Position numbers and translations under genes: made by a program. This document shows, piece by piece, positions 8,956-18,499 of a stretch of 64,000 nt of DNA (position 1 is the first letter of the stretch; every line of letters begins with the position of its first letter). Location: NCBI RefSeq assembly GCF_003688595.1, contig NZ_RCWT01000012.1, positions 434,001 to 498,000 on the forward strand, written 5' to 3'. A model generated the notes under the pieces. The model saw nothing but the letters and a program-made list of their open reading frames with translations. It was not told the origin of the DNA and did not search any database. This DNA is from Sphingomonas sp. PP-F2F-G114-C0414. Lineage in GTDB: Bacteria > Pseudomonadota > Alphaproteobacteria > Sphingomonadales > Sphingomonadaceae.

Positions 8956-9536
8956 CAGACGGCTCTCACTTCGGTGACTTCGGGGACGTAGTATTTCAGC
9001 AGCTGCTCGATGCCGTTCTTGAGCGTGGCGCTCGACGACGGGCAGCCGGCGCAGGCGCCCTGGAGCTGGAGGAACACCTTGCCCTTGTCGAAGCCGCGAT
9101 AGACGATGTCACCGCCGTCGTTCGCCACCGCAGGTCGCACGCGCGTGTCGATCAGCTCGCGGATCTGCGCGACGATGTCGGCATCGGCGGGATCGTCCGA
9201 CAGCGCCGGCTCGTCGGACGGCACCGAGAAGCCGGCGCGCGCGGGCTTGAACAGCGGCATCGCGGCGGAGAAGTGATCGAGAAGGATCGCGAGCACGTCG
9301 GGCTTGAGGTCCGACCAGGCGACCCCCGGCCCGGCGGTCACGGACACGAAATCGCGGCCGAAGAACACGCCGGTCACGTCGCCGAGGTTGAAAATCGCCT
9401 CGGCCAGCGGACTGGTCTCAGCCTCCTCGGGGGTGGCGAAGTCGCGCGTGCCGGCGTCCATGACAGTGCGTCCCGGCAGGAACTTCAACGTCGAGGGGTT
9501 CGGGGTGGATTCCGTTTCGATCAGCATGAGGGTCAT
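8955..9536 (-). CDS. NfuA/NifU-like Fe-S cluster carrier
   Basis: A 193-residue Fe-S scaffold or carrier with an N-terminal Nfu_N domain (TPNPSTLKFLPG, about residues 11-22) and a C-terminal NifU domain. The cluster-binding CXXC is Cys162-Ala-Gly-Cys165 in GACAGCPSS. This is the mitochondrial NFU1-like architecture common in alphaproteobacteria. It heads the leftward run towards tsaB, rimI and fur, which suits a housekeeping role in iron and sulfur metabolism. Confidence 0.93.
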   Translation of the reverse strand: MTLMLIETESTPNPSTLKFLPGRTVMDAGTRDFATPEEAETSPLAEAIFNLGDVTGVFFGRDFVSVTAGPGVAWSDLKPDVLAILLDHFSAAMPLFKPARAGFSVPSDEPALSDDPADADIVAQIRELIDTRVRPAVANDGGDIVYRGFDKGKVFLQLQGACAGCPSSSATLKNGIEQLLKYYVPEVTEVRAV

Positions 9537-9726
9537 GTGGCCCGGCGGGCGCGAGGGATCAAGCGCGGAACGGGAAACGGTTTCTTTCGGGCGCCGAGCA
9601 CCGCTTTGTTGCCGCGCCGGGGTTCCTACGCCAGGGCTCTCGCGTCGTGGCTCCCGTGCCGGGGATCTCGCACCGGATCAGGCATCACTGTGCGGCAGAT
9701 ATGCGGCGGTGTTGGTATCCGACAGA

Positions 9727-10824
9727 CTAGGCCGCGAGGGGGAGCGAGGGGTCGGACCGCTTGGGGCTGAGTTTGGCGGCCCAGCGCGCAAGGACATCCT
9801 CGTTCTCACCTATCCATGTCTTGGCCAGCCCCGTCAGCTCGGCGAGATGCTCGGGGCTGGCATCGTCCAGCCCGCCCCCATTAAGAGTGAGCGGGATATC
9901 GGCGCGATCATAATTGCCGCTGCTCGCCAGCTCTCGGGCCTGGTACGATATCGTGCTCGAGCCGGCCTGCATCAGGATCGAGAAGATCGGCACGCGGCGT
10001 AGCGGATTGACCCAGCCGAAGATCGACCAGTGGCCCGCGGATTTGTAGGGCCGATCGGAGGCCCCGGTGCTGAGCGAAAGGATTTCCAGATCGCCCAGAT
10101 GCCAGCCTAGCTTGCGCGCCTCGATGATCGCCGCGATCGTCGGGTCGTTGGCGAAGACGCCGCCGTCGATCAGCAGCAGCGCGGGTTCCGCCCTGACCGA
10201 GCCGACTCCCGCGGTCGCGGGGATGGCGGCGGGGGGAAAGAAGGTCGGCGCCGCAGAGGTCGCGCGCGCCGCGACATGCAGCGGGAAGACGCGCTCGGGT
10301 TTTGCCGGGTCCACGGGGTAATCAGGACCGCCCGCCATGAAGACGGCCTTGCGCCCGATCATGTCATAGGCCGGAATGACGATGTTGGTCAGCGCGTCGC
10401 GCGTCGTCGCGGTCGTACCGATCCGCGCGGCGAGAATCTTTTCGAGCGGGCGGGCGCTGTAGGGGAAGCCCGGCAGCCGCTGCGACAGGCCGAGAATATG
10501 CGGGAATATCCGCTTGCCGTCGGTGCGGTAGAAATCGACCAGATCGCTGGCCGTGCACGCCGCCCTGGTCTTGTCCGCCTGGCTCGGCGCGGTGAGGCCG
10601 GCGGCGATGATCCCACCGGTCGAGGTGCCCGCGATCAGGTCGAAGCACTCGCACAGCGGCCGTTCGATCCGACTCTCAAGTTCGGCGAGGATCAGCGCGG
10701 GGATCAGCCCGCGTATCCCACCGCCATCGATCGTCAGCATGTATCTCGGTGTCGCGCGATCCTTGGCCACGGCCATTTCTCCCCACCAGTACGGCGTATC
10801 AGCAAACGGCCGCTCGGTTTGCAA
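9727..10824 (-). CDS. Patatin-like phospholipase (CapV-like class), stand-alone
   Basis: Predicted lipid acyl hydrolase of 365 residues. The oxyanion loop DGGGIRG is at residues 33-39, the nucleophile Ser68 is in GTSTG (66-70) and the catalytic Asp220 is in LLIDGGVFANDP. There is no signal peptide or membrane segment, so it should be cytoplasmic. The closest recognisable type is the DGGGIRGL group that includes the CBASS effector CapV, but no nucleotidyltransferase, E1/E2 or other defence gene is adjacent. An internal ATG at Met17 is an alternative start. Neighbouring genes do not suggest a role. Confidence 0.88.
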   Translation of the reverse strand: MQTERPFADTPYWWGEMAVAKDRATPRYMLTIDGGGIRGLIPALILAELESRIERPLCECFDLIAGTSTGGIIAAGLTAPSQADKTRAACTASDLVDFYRTDGKRIFPHILGLSQRLPGFPYSARPLEKILAARIGTTATTRDALTNIVIPAYDMIGRKAVFMAGGPDYPVDPAKPERVFPLHVAARATSAAPTFFPPAAIPATAGVGSVRAEPALLLIDGGVFANDPTIAAIIEARKLGWHLGDLEILSLSTGASDRPYKSAGHWSIFGWVNPLRRVPIFSILMQAGSSTISYQARELASSGNYDRADIPLTLNGGGLDDASPEHLAELTGLAKTWIGENEDVLARWAAKLSPKRSDPSLPLAA

Positions 10825-10877
10825 AGACCGGTCCGGTTTGGTTCGATCGGCTATGCGTCACGTCTGTAGCTGGGAGA

Positions 10878-11603
10878 TCAGGATAGTCGGGCTGGATCAG
10901 AGCGGCGGGCGACGCGCAGGACCATGTCTGCAATCCATTTGCCAGGATTGCGCAGCGGCCGCTCGAACCGGATCAGCAACACCACCCGCGTACCGTTCGT
11001 GTCGTTCCACACCTCGTGGCGATACGTGTCGTCGAACACCAGCGTCTCGCCTTCGGCCCAGCGAACGGTGCGGTCGTGGACTCGCATCCGCACGTCGCCG
11101 TCGCGCGGGATGATCAGGCCGAGGTGGCAGGTGATCAGGCCCTTGGTCGCGCCGCGGCGCTCGGGAATGTGCGCGCCGGGTGCGAGGGTCGAAAAGGACG
11201 CGCTGTGGAGACCGGGGATACGCGCGACCGCGACCGCCGTATGCGGGCAGCGCGCGAGCGTGTGCTCGATCGTCGCGCCGCCGGGCAATGCCCCGGCTGG
11301 CCGCGCGAGGCGGATGGCTTCTTCGCGGATCGCCGCCCAGTTGTCGCGTAACCCCGCGGTCCATGGGAAGTCGCGAACGTCGAGCACCGGATCGTTGGCG
11401 ACCAGCGACGACGACGCGATCACATAGTCGAACGCGCGACTCAAATGCTCGCCGATACGGGCAACTAGCGGGCGGTCGGCTTTGCCCGCGGTCGACGCGC
11501 TGGAGATGACGTTCACATCGGGAACGCGAACGCGCCGCCGTACGCCCGACCCGCCCGAATCCCGCCACAATGAAGACTGCCCCAGTTCGGCTCCGACCGT
11601 CAT
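10878..11603 (-). CDS. Aspartyl/asparaginyl beta-hydroxylase-like dioxygenase
   Basis: Fe(II)/2-oxoglutarate-type oxygenase of the Asp_Arg_Hydrox family. The second half has the family pattern: FSTLAPGAHIPERRGATKG, then TCHLGLIIPRDG with the first iron-ligand histidine, WAEGETLVFDDTYRHEVWND with the second, and RVVLLIRFERP. Bacterial members include enzymes acting in lipid A or small-molecule hydroxylation; the substrate cannot be told here. The ATG at 11603 is chosen because more upstream codons read the divergent promoter region; a GTG at 11516 is also possible and would remove a poorly conserved N-terminus. Confidence 0.78.
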   Translation of the reverse strand: MTVGAELGQSSLWRDSGGSGVRRRVRVPDVNVISSASTAGKADRPLVARIGEHLSRAFDYVIASSSLVANDPVLDVRDFPWTAGLRDNWAAIREEAIRLARPAGALPGGATIEHTLARCPHTAVAVARIPGLHSASFSTLAPGAHIPERRGATKGLITCHLGLIIPRDGDVRMRVHDRTVRWAEGETLVFDDTYRHEVWNDTNGTRVVLLIRFERPLRNPGKWIADMVLRVARRSDPARLS

Positions 11604-11769
11604 CGCTACCCTGCATATCGGCACGTCCCCGCGCCGATCCCCGTGTTGGAATGCGACATACCGCAGGTGTTGGACGAAATGATGGCGCCGCGGCGGCCGA
11701 CTGAGGCTGGCGCTGGCCATCTGAGGCGCAACGCTGGCGATGCGCGCGCGGGGGCGCTAGAGATGCACG

Positions 11770-14685
11770 ATGCTATCCTTTCCGCGCCTGTACCGCGCTC
11801 CCATCCTGCTTCCCCTCGTGCTCGGCCTCGCTATTCCGGCGAGTGGGCAGATGGCGACGCAGCAGGCCGCCTCCACGCCCGCTACGGACGGTGGCAAGGA
11901 AGCGCCGACGCTTCCCGAACTGACCGGGATCGACACCACCGCGTGGCTCTACAAGGGCAGCGATCTCACGCGCGATCCCGAGTGGAAGTTCGGCACGCTG
12001 CCCAACGGCATGCGCTTTGCGGTGCGCAAGAACGGCGTACCGCCCGGGCAGGTGTCGGTGCGCGTGCGGATCGATGCGGGGTCGCTCAACGAGACCGACA
12101 GCGAACGGGGATTCGCGCATTTCATCGAGCACCTGACCTTCCGCGGCTCCGAATACGTGCCGGACGGCGAGGCGAAGCGTGTCTGGCAGCGGTTCGGCGC
12201 GACCTTCGGGTCGGACACCAACGCGCAGACCACGCCGACCTCGACCACCTTCAAGCTCGACCTGCCCTCGGCGACCGAAACCGGGCTCGACGAGAGTCTC
12301 AAGATCATGTCGGGCATGATGGAGAAGCCGACGATCACCGATGCGTCGGTCACCGCCGAGCGCCCCGTCGTGCTGGCGGAACAGCGCGAGCAGCCGGGGC
12401 CGCAGGTGCGGTTCGGCGATGCGATCCGCGCGACGTTCTTCGCCGGACAGCCGCTCGCGGATCGCTCGCCGATCGGCAATATCAAGACGTTGGAGGCGGC
12501 GACCGGCGCCACTGTGAAGGCGTTCCACGATCGCTGGTATCGGCCGGAGAACACCGTCGTCATCATCTCGGGCGACATGGACCCGGCGCTGTTCGGGCGG
12601 CTGATCGCCAAGAACTTCGCGGACTGGAAGCGTACCGACCCGTTCACGCCTACGCCCAGCTTCGGCAAGCCCGATCCCAAGGCGCCGGTCGCCGCGTCGA
12701 TCGCCGAGCCGGCCATCCCGGCGGTGGTCACGCTCGGCGTCGTCCGTCCGTGGGAGTATAAGGACGACACGGCGATCATGAACCAGAAGCGGCTGGTCGA
12801 CGTGCTCGCGACGCGGCTGATCAGCCGCCGCCTTGAAACGCGTGCACGGGCGGGCGGAAGCTTCCTGCAGGCGGGCGTGTCGATCGACGACGTGTCGCGG
12901 TCGGCAAACCTGACGAGCGTCAACATCGTGCCGATCGGGACCGACTGGGAAGCGGCGTTGAAGGACGTGCGCGCGGTGATCGCCGACGCGCAGACCAACG
13001 CGCCGAGCCAGGCCGAAGTCGACCGCGAATATGCCGATTTCGACACGATCATGCGGACCAGCGTCGAGACCGCCAAGGTCGAGGCGGGATCGAAGCAGGC
13101 CGACGATATGGCCAGCGCGCTGGACATCCGCGAGACGGTCGCGGGGCCGGAGACGTCGTACAAGATTTTGCAGGACGCCAAGGCGAAGGGCATGTTCACG
13201 CCCGCCACGCTGCTCGCATCGAGCAAGGCGATCTTCGAAGGCATCACGCGCGCGCTCGTCAATACGCAGACGCCCGATGCCGGCGCCGCGACGAAGCTGG
13301 CAACCGCGTTGAAGGCGGACGTGTCGGGGCTGGCCGGCAAGCGCCGTGCGCAGGCCGCGGTCGATTTCTCGAAGTTGCCGTCGCTCGGCAGGCCGGGCGT
13401 CGTCGCGAGCCGCGAGAAGATCGCCGCGTTCGACATGGAGCAGGTGAACTTCGCCAACGGCACGCGCGTGCTGCTGTTCCCCAATTCGGGCGAGACCGGG
13501 CGCGTCTATGTCCGCGTGCGGTTCGGCGGCGGCTATACCGCGATCCCGTCGAACCGGCCGACGCCGGCCTGGGCGGGCGATCTCGCGCTGGTCGCAGGGG
13601 GTATCGGCAAGCTCGACCAGGGCGATCTCGATCAGTTGACGGCGGGGCGTCGGATCGGTCTCGACTTCGGGATCGACGACGATGCGTTCACGCTGAATGC
13701 GATCACGTCGCCCGCGGATTACGCGGATCAGTTGCGGCTGATGGCTGCCAAACTGACGTTCCCGGCCTGGGATCCGGCACCGGTGGCGCGGGCGCGTGTT
13801 GCCGCGCTGGCGGGGTTCGCGGGCTATGATTCGTCGCCTGACGGCGTGCTGTCGCGCGACCTCGAAGGCCTGTTGCGCGCGGGCGATCCGCGTTGGGGCA
13901 CGCCGTCGAAGGCGACCGTCGAGGCGCTGAACGCGAAGGACTTCCGCGCGTTCTGGGAGCCGATCCTGAAGACCGGGCCGATCGAGGTCTCGATCTTCGG
14001 CGACGTGAAGACCGAGGATGCGATCGCCGCGGTGGCGAAGACGTTCGGGGCGATGGCGCCGCGGACGGCGGTGTCGACGGTCGGTGCGCCGGTCGGCTTC
14101 CCCGCGCACAACACGACGCCGGTGATGCGTGCGCATACCGGCCCCGAGAACCAGGCGGCGGCGGTGATCGCCTGGCCGACGGGTGGCGGGATCGACAACA
14201 TCGTCGAGGCGCGGCGTCTCGACGTGCTGGCGCAGGTGTTCAGCGACCGACTGTTCGAGCGGCTGCGGCAGGCGGCGGGCGCGAGCTACAGCCCCAACGT
14301 GTCGAGCCAGTGGCCGGTGGGCATGAACACCGGTGGCCGGATGGTCGCGATCGGGCAGGTGGCGCCGGACAAGGTGTCGTTTTTCTTCCAGATCGCGCGG
14401 CAGATCGCGGCGGAGCTGGTGTCGACGCCGATCGCGGCGGACGAGCTGGACCGGATCAAGAAGCCGATGGGGCAGTATATCCTGCGCGCCTCGACCGGGA
14501 ACCAGTTCTGGTTGCAGCAGCTCGGCGGCGCGACGTTCGATCCGCGCCGGATCGCGGCGACGCAGCGGATCGCTTCGGACTTGGTCGCCACCACGCCGGT
14601 GGAGTTGCAGGCGACGGCGGCAAAATACCTGCGGCCGGAGAAGGACTGGACGATGGCGGTCGTGCCCGCCGCCACGAAGAAGTGA
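11770..14685 (+). CDS. M16-family zinc metallopeptidase, two-domain, exported
   Basis: Large 971-residue insulinase/pitrilysin-type peptidase. A signal peptide (about residues 1-26, LLPLVLGLAIPASGQ) exports it to the periplasm. The inverted zinc motif HXXEH is HFIEH at residues 117-121 with HLTFRGS following, and the third ligand is expected in the TAERPVVLAEQRE helix about 75 residues on. The remaining M16_C repeats follow, with a second non-catalytic half beginning near residue 560. It probably degrades peptides in the envelope. The first codon is ATG right after the divergent AspH-like gene, with about 165 bases between the two starts. Confidence 0.93.
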   Translation: MLSFPRLYRAPILLPLVLGLAIPASGQMATQQAASTPATDGGKEAPTLPELTGIDTTAWLYKGSDLTRDPEWKFGTLPNGMRFAVRKNGVPPGQVSVRVRIDAGSLNETDSERGFAHFIEHLTFRGSEYVPDGEAKRVWQRFGATFGSDTNAQTTPTSTTFKLDLPSATETGLDESLKIMSGMMEKPTITDASVTAERPVVLAEQREQPGPQVRFGDAIRATFFAGQPLADRSPIGNIKTLEAATGATVKAFHDRWYRPENTVVIISGDMDPALFGRLIAKNFADWKRTDPFTPTPSFGKPDPKAPVAASIAEPAIPAVVTLGVVRPWEYKDDTAIMNQKRLVDVLATRLISRRLETRARAGGSFLQAGVSIDDVSRSANLTSVNIVPIGTDWEAALKDVRAVIADAQTNAPSQAEVDREYADFDTIMRTSVETAKVEAGSKQADDMASALDIRETVAGPETSYKILQDAKAKGMFTPATLLASSKAIFEGITRALVNTQTPDAGAATKLATALKADVSGLAGKRRAQAAVDFSKLPSLGRPGVVASREKIAAFDMEQVNFANGTRVLLFPNSGETGRVYVRVRFGGGYTAIPSNRPTPAWAGDLALVAGGIGKLDQGDLDQLTAGRRIGLDFGIDDDAFTLNAITSPADYADQLRLMAAKLTFPAWDPAPVARARVAALAGFAGYDSSPDGVLSRDLEGLLRAGDPRWGTPSKATVEALNAKDFRAFWEPILKTGPIEVSIFGDVKTEDAIAAVAKTFGAMAPRTAVSTVGAPVGFPAHNTTPVMRAHTGPENQAAAVIAWPTGGGIDNIVEARRLDVLAQVFSDRLFERLRQAAGASYSPNVSSQWPVGMNTGGRMVAIGQVAPDKVSFFFQIARQIAAELVSTPIAADELDRIKKPMGQYILRASTGNQFWLQQLGGATFDPRRIAATQRIASDLVATTPVELQATAAKYLRPEKDWTMAVVPAATKK

Positions 14686-14689
14686 ACTA

Positions 14690-14845
14690 GTCCCTCTCCC
14701 CCACGGGGAGAGGGAGGGAGGAGCCGCTTGGCGACGGAAGGGTGAGGGGCTTTGGGATGAACGGTCCGAGTCTCACACCCCTCACCCTCCCACCCGCAAG
14801 AGCGGGCGGGCCCCTCCCTCTCCCCGTCGGGGAGAGGGGTTAGAG
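14690..14845. repeat. Intergenic inverted repeat, CCCTCTCCCCACGGGGAGAGGG type
   Basis: Arms at about 14691-14755 and 14770-14840: CCCTCTCCCCCACGGGGAGA and GGGTGAGGGGCTTTGGGATG pair with CACCCCTCACCCTCCC and CCTCCCTCTCCCCGTCGGGG. It belongs to the same kind as the element at 8.16-8.36 kb. Situated between the M16 peptidase and miaB, it may end the upstream transcript. Confidence 0.75.
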
Positions 14846-14887
14846 AGCCCCCTCCCCACTTGCGCGCAAATTTGGTAGGGGCTCGGC

Positions 14888-16216
14888 ATGTCCCCTCCCG
14901 AAACCTTCCCCAAAACCTTCCACGTCAAGTCGTTCGGCTGCCAGATGAACGTCTATGACGGCGAGCGCATGGCCGAACTGATGGCCGCCCAGGGCCTGAC
15001 GCAGGCCGATGCGGTCGATGCCGACGTCGTCGTCCTCAACACCTGCCACATCCGCGAACGCGCCACCGAAAAGGTCTATTCGGACATCGGCCGGCTGCGG
15101 AAGGACCAGCGCCGCAAGTCCGGCAAGACGCCGATGATCGCGGTAGCCGGCTGCGTCGCGCAGGCCGAGGGCGAGGAGATCTTCACCCGCGCCAAGGTCG
15201 ACATCGTCGTCGGCCCGCAAGCGTATCACAACCTGCCCGACCTCGTCGCGAAAGCCGCCGCGGGCACGCCGTCGCTCGACACCGACATGCCGCTGCTGTC
15301 GAAGTTCGGCGCGCTGCCGGCGCGGCGGAAGGTCGCGCCCTCGGCGTTCCTCACCGTGCAGGAAGGGTGCGACAAGTTCTGCACCTATTGCGTCGTGCCC
15401 TACACGAGAGGCGCGGAGATCAGCCGACCGTTTGCGGCGATCGTCGACGAGGCGAAGGCGCTGGTCGATGCCGGTGCGCGTGAGATCACGCTGCTTGGCC
15501 AGAACGTCAACGCCTGGTCGGAAGACGAGCGCGGCCTGCACGACCTGATCCGCGACCTCGACCGCATCCCCGGCCTCGCGCGGATCCGCTACACCACCAG
15601 CCACCCCAACGACATGACGCAGGGCCTGATCGACGCGCACCGCGATATCGATAGCCTGATGCCGTTCCTCCATCTGCCCGTCCAGTCCGGCAGCGACCGC
15701 GTGCTGAAGGCGATGAACCGGAGCCACACCCGCGACTCCTACCTCCGCCTGCTCGACCGGGTCCGCGCGGTGCGCCCCGACATCGCGCTGTCGGGCGACT
15801 TCATCGTCGGTTTCCCCGGCGAGACCGACGCCGAGTTCGAGGACACGCTGAGCCTGGTCGACGCGGTCGGCTATGCACAGGCGTACAGCTTCAAATACAG
15901 CCCCCGCCCCGGTACGCCGGCGGCGTCGATCGTCGAACAGGTTCCGGAAGCTGTGATGGACGAGCGCCTCCAGCGCCTCCAGGCGGCGCTTAACCGCGAC
16001 CAGCACGCCTTCAACGCCGCCACCGTCGGGCGTACGTGCTCGGTCCTGCTGGAGCGTACGGGGAAACTGCCGGGGCAGCTGATCGGCAAGTCGCCGTGGC
16101 TGCAATCGGTCCACCTGATCGGCGACCACGCGATCGGCGACTTGGTGGAGGTAACGCTGGCCGCTGCCGGACCCAATTCGCTGACCGGCGTGGAGCGCGT
16201 GCGCGAGGCGGCGTAA
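14888..16216 (+). CDS. miaB: tRNA-2-methylthio-N6-dimethylallyladenosine synthase
   Basis: Radical-SAM methylthiotransferase that adds the 2-methylthio group to i6A37 in tRNA. The 442-residue product has all three domains: the UPF0004 domain with auxiliary cluster cysteines Cys18, Cys53 and Cys89, the radical SAM core with CDKFCTYC (Cys161, Cys165, Cys168), and a C-terminal TRAM domain (about 375-440). In related genomes miaB is followed by phoH, ybeY and corC, and phoH follows here, although about 400 bases of repeat and unassigned DNA lie between. Confidence 0.96.
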   Translation: MSPPETFPKTFHVKSFGCQMNVYDGERMAELMAAQGLTQADAVDADVVVLNTCHIRERATEKVYSDIGRLRKDQRRKSGKTPMIAVAGCVAQAEGEEIFTRAKVDIVVGPQAYHNLPDLVAKAAAGTPSLDTDMPLLSKFGALPARRKVAPSAFLTVQEGCDKFCTYCVVPYTRGAEISRPFAAIVDEAKALVDAGAREITLLGQNVNAWSEDERGLHDLIRDLDRIPGLARIRYTTSHPNDMTQGLIDAHRDIDSLMPFLHLPVQSGSDRVLKAMNRSHTRDSYLRLLDRVRAVRPDIALSGDFIVGFPGETDAEFEDTLSLVDAVGYAQAYSFKYSPRPGTPAASIVEQVPEAVMDERLQRLQAALNRDQHAFNAATVGRTCSVLLERTGKLPGQLIGKSPWLQSVHLIGDHAIGDLVEVTLAAAGPNSLTGVERVREAA

Positions 16217-16256
16217 CGACGGGACGGTTGGTGATCGTCCACGCGCCCCTTTCCAC

Positions 16257-16344
16257 CCCCCGTCATCCTGACGAAAGTCAGGATCCAGGGTAACCGAGGG
16301 CGCCTTGTGCGGCTCTGGATCCTGACTTTCGTCAGGATGACGGG
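16257..16344. repeat. Intergenic inverted repeat, GTCATCCTGACGAAAGTCAGG type
   Basis: Arms GTCATCCTGACGAAAGTCAG and CTGACTTTCGTCAGGATGAC surround a loop of about 30 bases between miaB and phoH. The rest of the gap down to 16562 (about 220 bases) contains no recognisable gene; only a small GGGCCTGTCGGGCCC hairpin is visible. Confidence 0.8.
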
Positions 16345-16562
16345 AACGATTGTCTGCTGATATCCGACTTTTGATCGGGGCCTGTCGGGCCCGGTGAAGA
16401 TCGTATCGAACCTCCGCGCGAACCGCCGCGATTTCGCTGTCCTACATCCGGATCGCCTGTCACACTCGCCCCCGATGCAGCTTCGCCCACGCGACTCGAA
16501 TCATCTCTCAGCCAGCGCTCCGGCGCGGCTTGAACGCGTCGCCCGCGATGCTCATCTTCCTT

Positions 16563-16602
16563 TCAAAGGTTACGGTTCGACGCTTCCAGGCGTAACTTTT
16601 GA
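16563..16602. promoter_or_regulatory. Inverted repeat in the phoH leader
   Basis: TCAAAGGTTACG (16563-16574) and CGTAACTTTTGA (16591-16602) match in 11 of 12 positions around a 16-base spacer. It ends 17 bases before the phoH ATG, with the Shine-Dalgarno GAAAGGA between. It could be a repressor site over the promoter or a leader hairpin; which is not known. Confidence 0.4.
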
Positions 16603-16619
16603 CACCCTGAAAGGACCGT

Positions 16620-17630
16620 ATGAGCCGTAAACCCGTTCCCGCCCAGTCCGGTGACCGCGCCCGAGTCGAGCTGCTGTTCGACAAGCCCCAATTGCTCGTC
16701 CGGCTGTTCGGCCAGTACGACCAGAACCTGGTAGCGCTCGAAAATCGCCTCGGCGTCTACATCACCGCGCGAGGGAACAAGATCGGCCTGGAGGGCACCG
16801 CCGAACAGGTCGCCAAGGCGCGCGACGTGCTCCACGATCTCTACGCCCGGATCCAGCGCGGTGAGGACGTCGACACCGGGCTCGTCGACGCGTCGATCGC
16901 GATGGCGGACGAGCCCGTGCTCGAGGGCATCATCCGCGCCGATGCGGGTGGCGGTGGCGCGCCGCCGATCATGATCCGGACGCGCAAGAAGACGATCGTC
17001 CCGCGCACGCCGGCGCAGGCGCACTACATGCGCGAGCTCGCCAACAACGACATGATCTTCGCGCTCGGGCCGGCAGGGACGGGCAAGACCTATGTGGCCG
17101 TCGCGCAGGCGGTGCAGCAGCTCATCACCGGCAGCGTCCAGCGGCTGATCCTGTCGCGCCCCGCGGTCGAAGCGGGCGAACGGCTCGGGTTCCTGCCCGG
17201 CGACATGAAGGAGAAGGTCGATCCGTATCTGCGCCCGCTCTACGATGCACTGTACGACTGCCTCCCCGCCGAGCAGGTCGAGCGCCGTATCGCCAGTGGC
17301 GAGATCGAGGTCGCGCCTATCGCGTTCATGCGTGGGCGAACGCTGGCGGATGCGTTCGTGATCCTCGACGAAGCGCAGAACACCACGCCCGCGCAGATGA
17401 AGATGTTCCTGACACGTTTCGGCCAGAACAGCCGGATGGTGATCTGCGGCGATCCGAAACAGGTGGATATTCCGGGCGGAGTCGCGGCGTCGGGATTGGG
17501 CGATGCGGTCCGGCGACTGGAAGGGCTCGAGAGCATCTCGATGTGCCGCTTTACCGTCGGCGACGTGGTCCGCCATCCGATCGTCGGGCGCGTCGTTGAG
17601 GCGTACGAAGGCAAGGACGACCAAATCTAA
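16620..17630 (+). CDS. phoH: PhoH-like ATPase
   Basis: P-loop ATPase of 336 residues of the PhoH/YbeZ family, linked to RNA metabolism and usually paired with the endoribonuclease YbeY. A KH-like N-terminal RNA-binding region (about residues 15-85) precedes the ATPase. Walker A is GPAGTGKT (about 151-158) and Walker B VILDEAQN (about 248-255), followed by RMVICGDPKQVD. In many alphaproteobacteria ybeY is the next gene; here four other genes and two repeats separate them. The Shine-Dalgarno GAAAGGA supports this ATG. Confidence 0.94.
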   Translation: MSRKPVPAQSGDRARVELLFDKPQLLVRLFGQYDQNLVALENRLGVYITARGNKIGLEGTAEQVAKARDVLHDLYARIQRGEDVDTGLVDASIAMADEPVLEGIIRADAGGGGAPPIMIRTRKKTIVPRTPAQAHYMRELANNDMIFALGPAGTGKTYVAVAQAVQQLITGSVQRLILSRPAVEAGERLGFLPGDMKEKVDPYLRPLYDALYDCLPAEQVERRIASGEIEVAPIAFMRGRTLADAFVILDEAQNTTPAQMKMFLTRFGQNSRMVICGDPKQVDIPGGVAASGLGDAVRRLEGLESISMCRFTVGDVVRHPIVGRVVEAYEGKDDQI

Positions 17631-17651
17631 CGCGGCCATATCCAAACTACT

Positions 17652-17750
17652 CCGTCACCCCGGGCTCGTTCCGGGGTCCACGGTTCCGCGAAATCATCTC
17701 TGTCGATTTTGCGGAACGGTGGATGCCGGAACAAGCCCGGCATGACGGAG
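17652..17750. repeat. Intergenic inverted repeat, GTCACCCCGGGCTCGTTCCGG type
   Basis: Arms CCGTCACCCCGGGCTCGTTC with GTTCCGCGAAAT, and ATTTTGCGGAAC with GAACAAGCCCGGCATGACGG, face each other between the convergent phoH and wrbA genes. It may act as a bidirectional terminator-like hairpin. Confidence 0.75.
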
Positions 17751-17780
17751 GATTAGGACCTTGGGTATTCCCTACGCAGG

Positions 17781-18383
17781 TCAGCCCTTCAGCTTGGCAG
17801 CCGTCTCGGCGATGCGCTTGCCCTGGTAGCGCGCACCGTCCAGCTCTTCCTTGCTCGGCATGCGGCTGCCGTCGCCGTCCGAGATCGTCGTCGCGCCGTA
17901 GGGCGAGCCGCCCTTGACCGCGTCGACGCCCATCTGCGCCTGGAAGCCATAGTCGAGCCCGACGATCGTCATACCGTGATGCAGCAGGTTGGTGATGATC
18001 GAGAACAAGGTGGTCTCCTGGCCGCCATGCTGGCTCGCGGTCGAGGTGAAGGCACCGCCGACCTTGCCGACCAAGGCGCCCGAGAACCACTGGCCACCGG
18101 TCGTGTCCCAGAACTGCGCCATCTGCGCGGGCATCCGGCCAAAGCGGGTCGGCGCGCCGACGATGATCGCGTCATAGTGTTCGAGCGCGGCGGGGCCTTC
18201 GATCTCGGCGTGCGCGGTATCGGTCTTGAAGTGCGCGGCCTCGATGACGGCCTGCGGTGCGGTCTCTGCGACGCGGCGGATATCGACGTCGGCACCCCCG
18301 GCCCGCGCGCCCTCGGCGACGGCGTCGGCCATCTGCTCGATGTGGCCGTAGGACGAGTAATAGAGCACGAGAACCTTGGTCAT
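17781..18383 (-). CDS. wrbA: NAD(P)H:quinone oxidoreductase, WrbA type
   Basis: Flavodoxin-fold FMN enzyme that reduces quinones with two electrons and so avoids semiquinone radicals. The 200-residue product opens [19 protein letters not shown], the FMN phosphate loop. [18 protein letters not shown] and [16 protein letters not shown] are WrbA hallmarks. Length is normal. The internal ATG at 18383 is used because the extended frame reads through an intergenic repeat. It lies downstream of a pirin gene on the same strand; both deal with quinones or flavonoids in some bacteria. Confidence 0.94.
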   Translation of the reverse strand: MTKVLVLYYSSYGHIEQMADAVAEGARAGGADVDIRRVAETAPQAVIEAAHFKTDTAHAEIEGPAALEHYDAIIVGAPTRFGRMPAQMAQFWDTTGGQWFSGALVGKVGGAFTSTASQHGGQETTLFSIITNLLHHGMTIVGLDYGFQAQMGVDAVKGGSPYGATTISDGDGSRMPSKEELDGARYQGKRIAETAAKLKG

Positions 18384-18399
18384 ATGCGTTTCCTTCGAG

Positions 18400-18497
18400 T
18401 TCCCCTCCCGCTTGCGGGAGGGGTTAGGGGAGGGAAGTTCCGGGCGGGGTCGAGGCAGGAAGCCCCTCCCCAACCCCTCCCGCAAGCGGGAGGGGAG
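18400..18497. repeat. Intergenic inverted repeat, CCCCTCCCGCTTGCGGGAGG type
   Basis: Arms CCCCTCCCGCTTGCGGGAGG and CCTCCCGCAAGCGGGAGGGG with further pairing of GGTTAGGGGAGGG and CCCTCCCCAACCCC, between the pirin and wrbA genes. Each arm can also fold on itself. Confidence 0.78.
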
Positions 18498-18499
18498 TA

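Noticed and set aside
9727..10824. CBASS defence operon
   Set aside because: Only a patatin is present; there is no nucleotidyltransferase, ubiquitin-like module or helper nearby.
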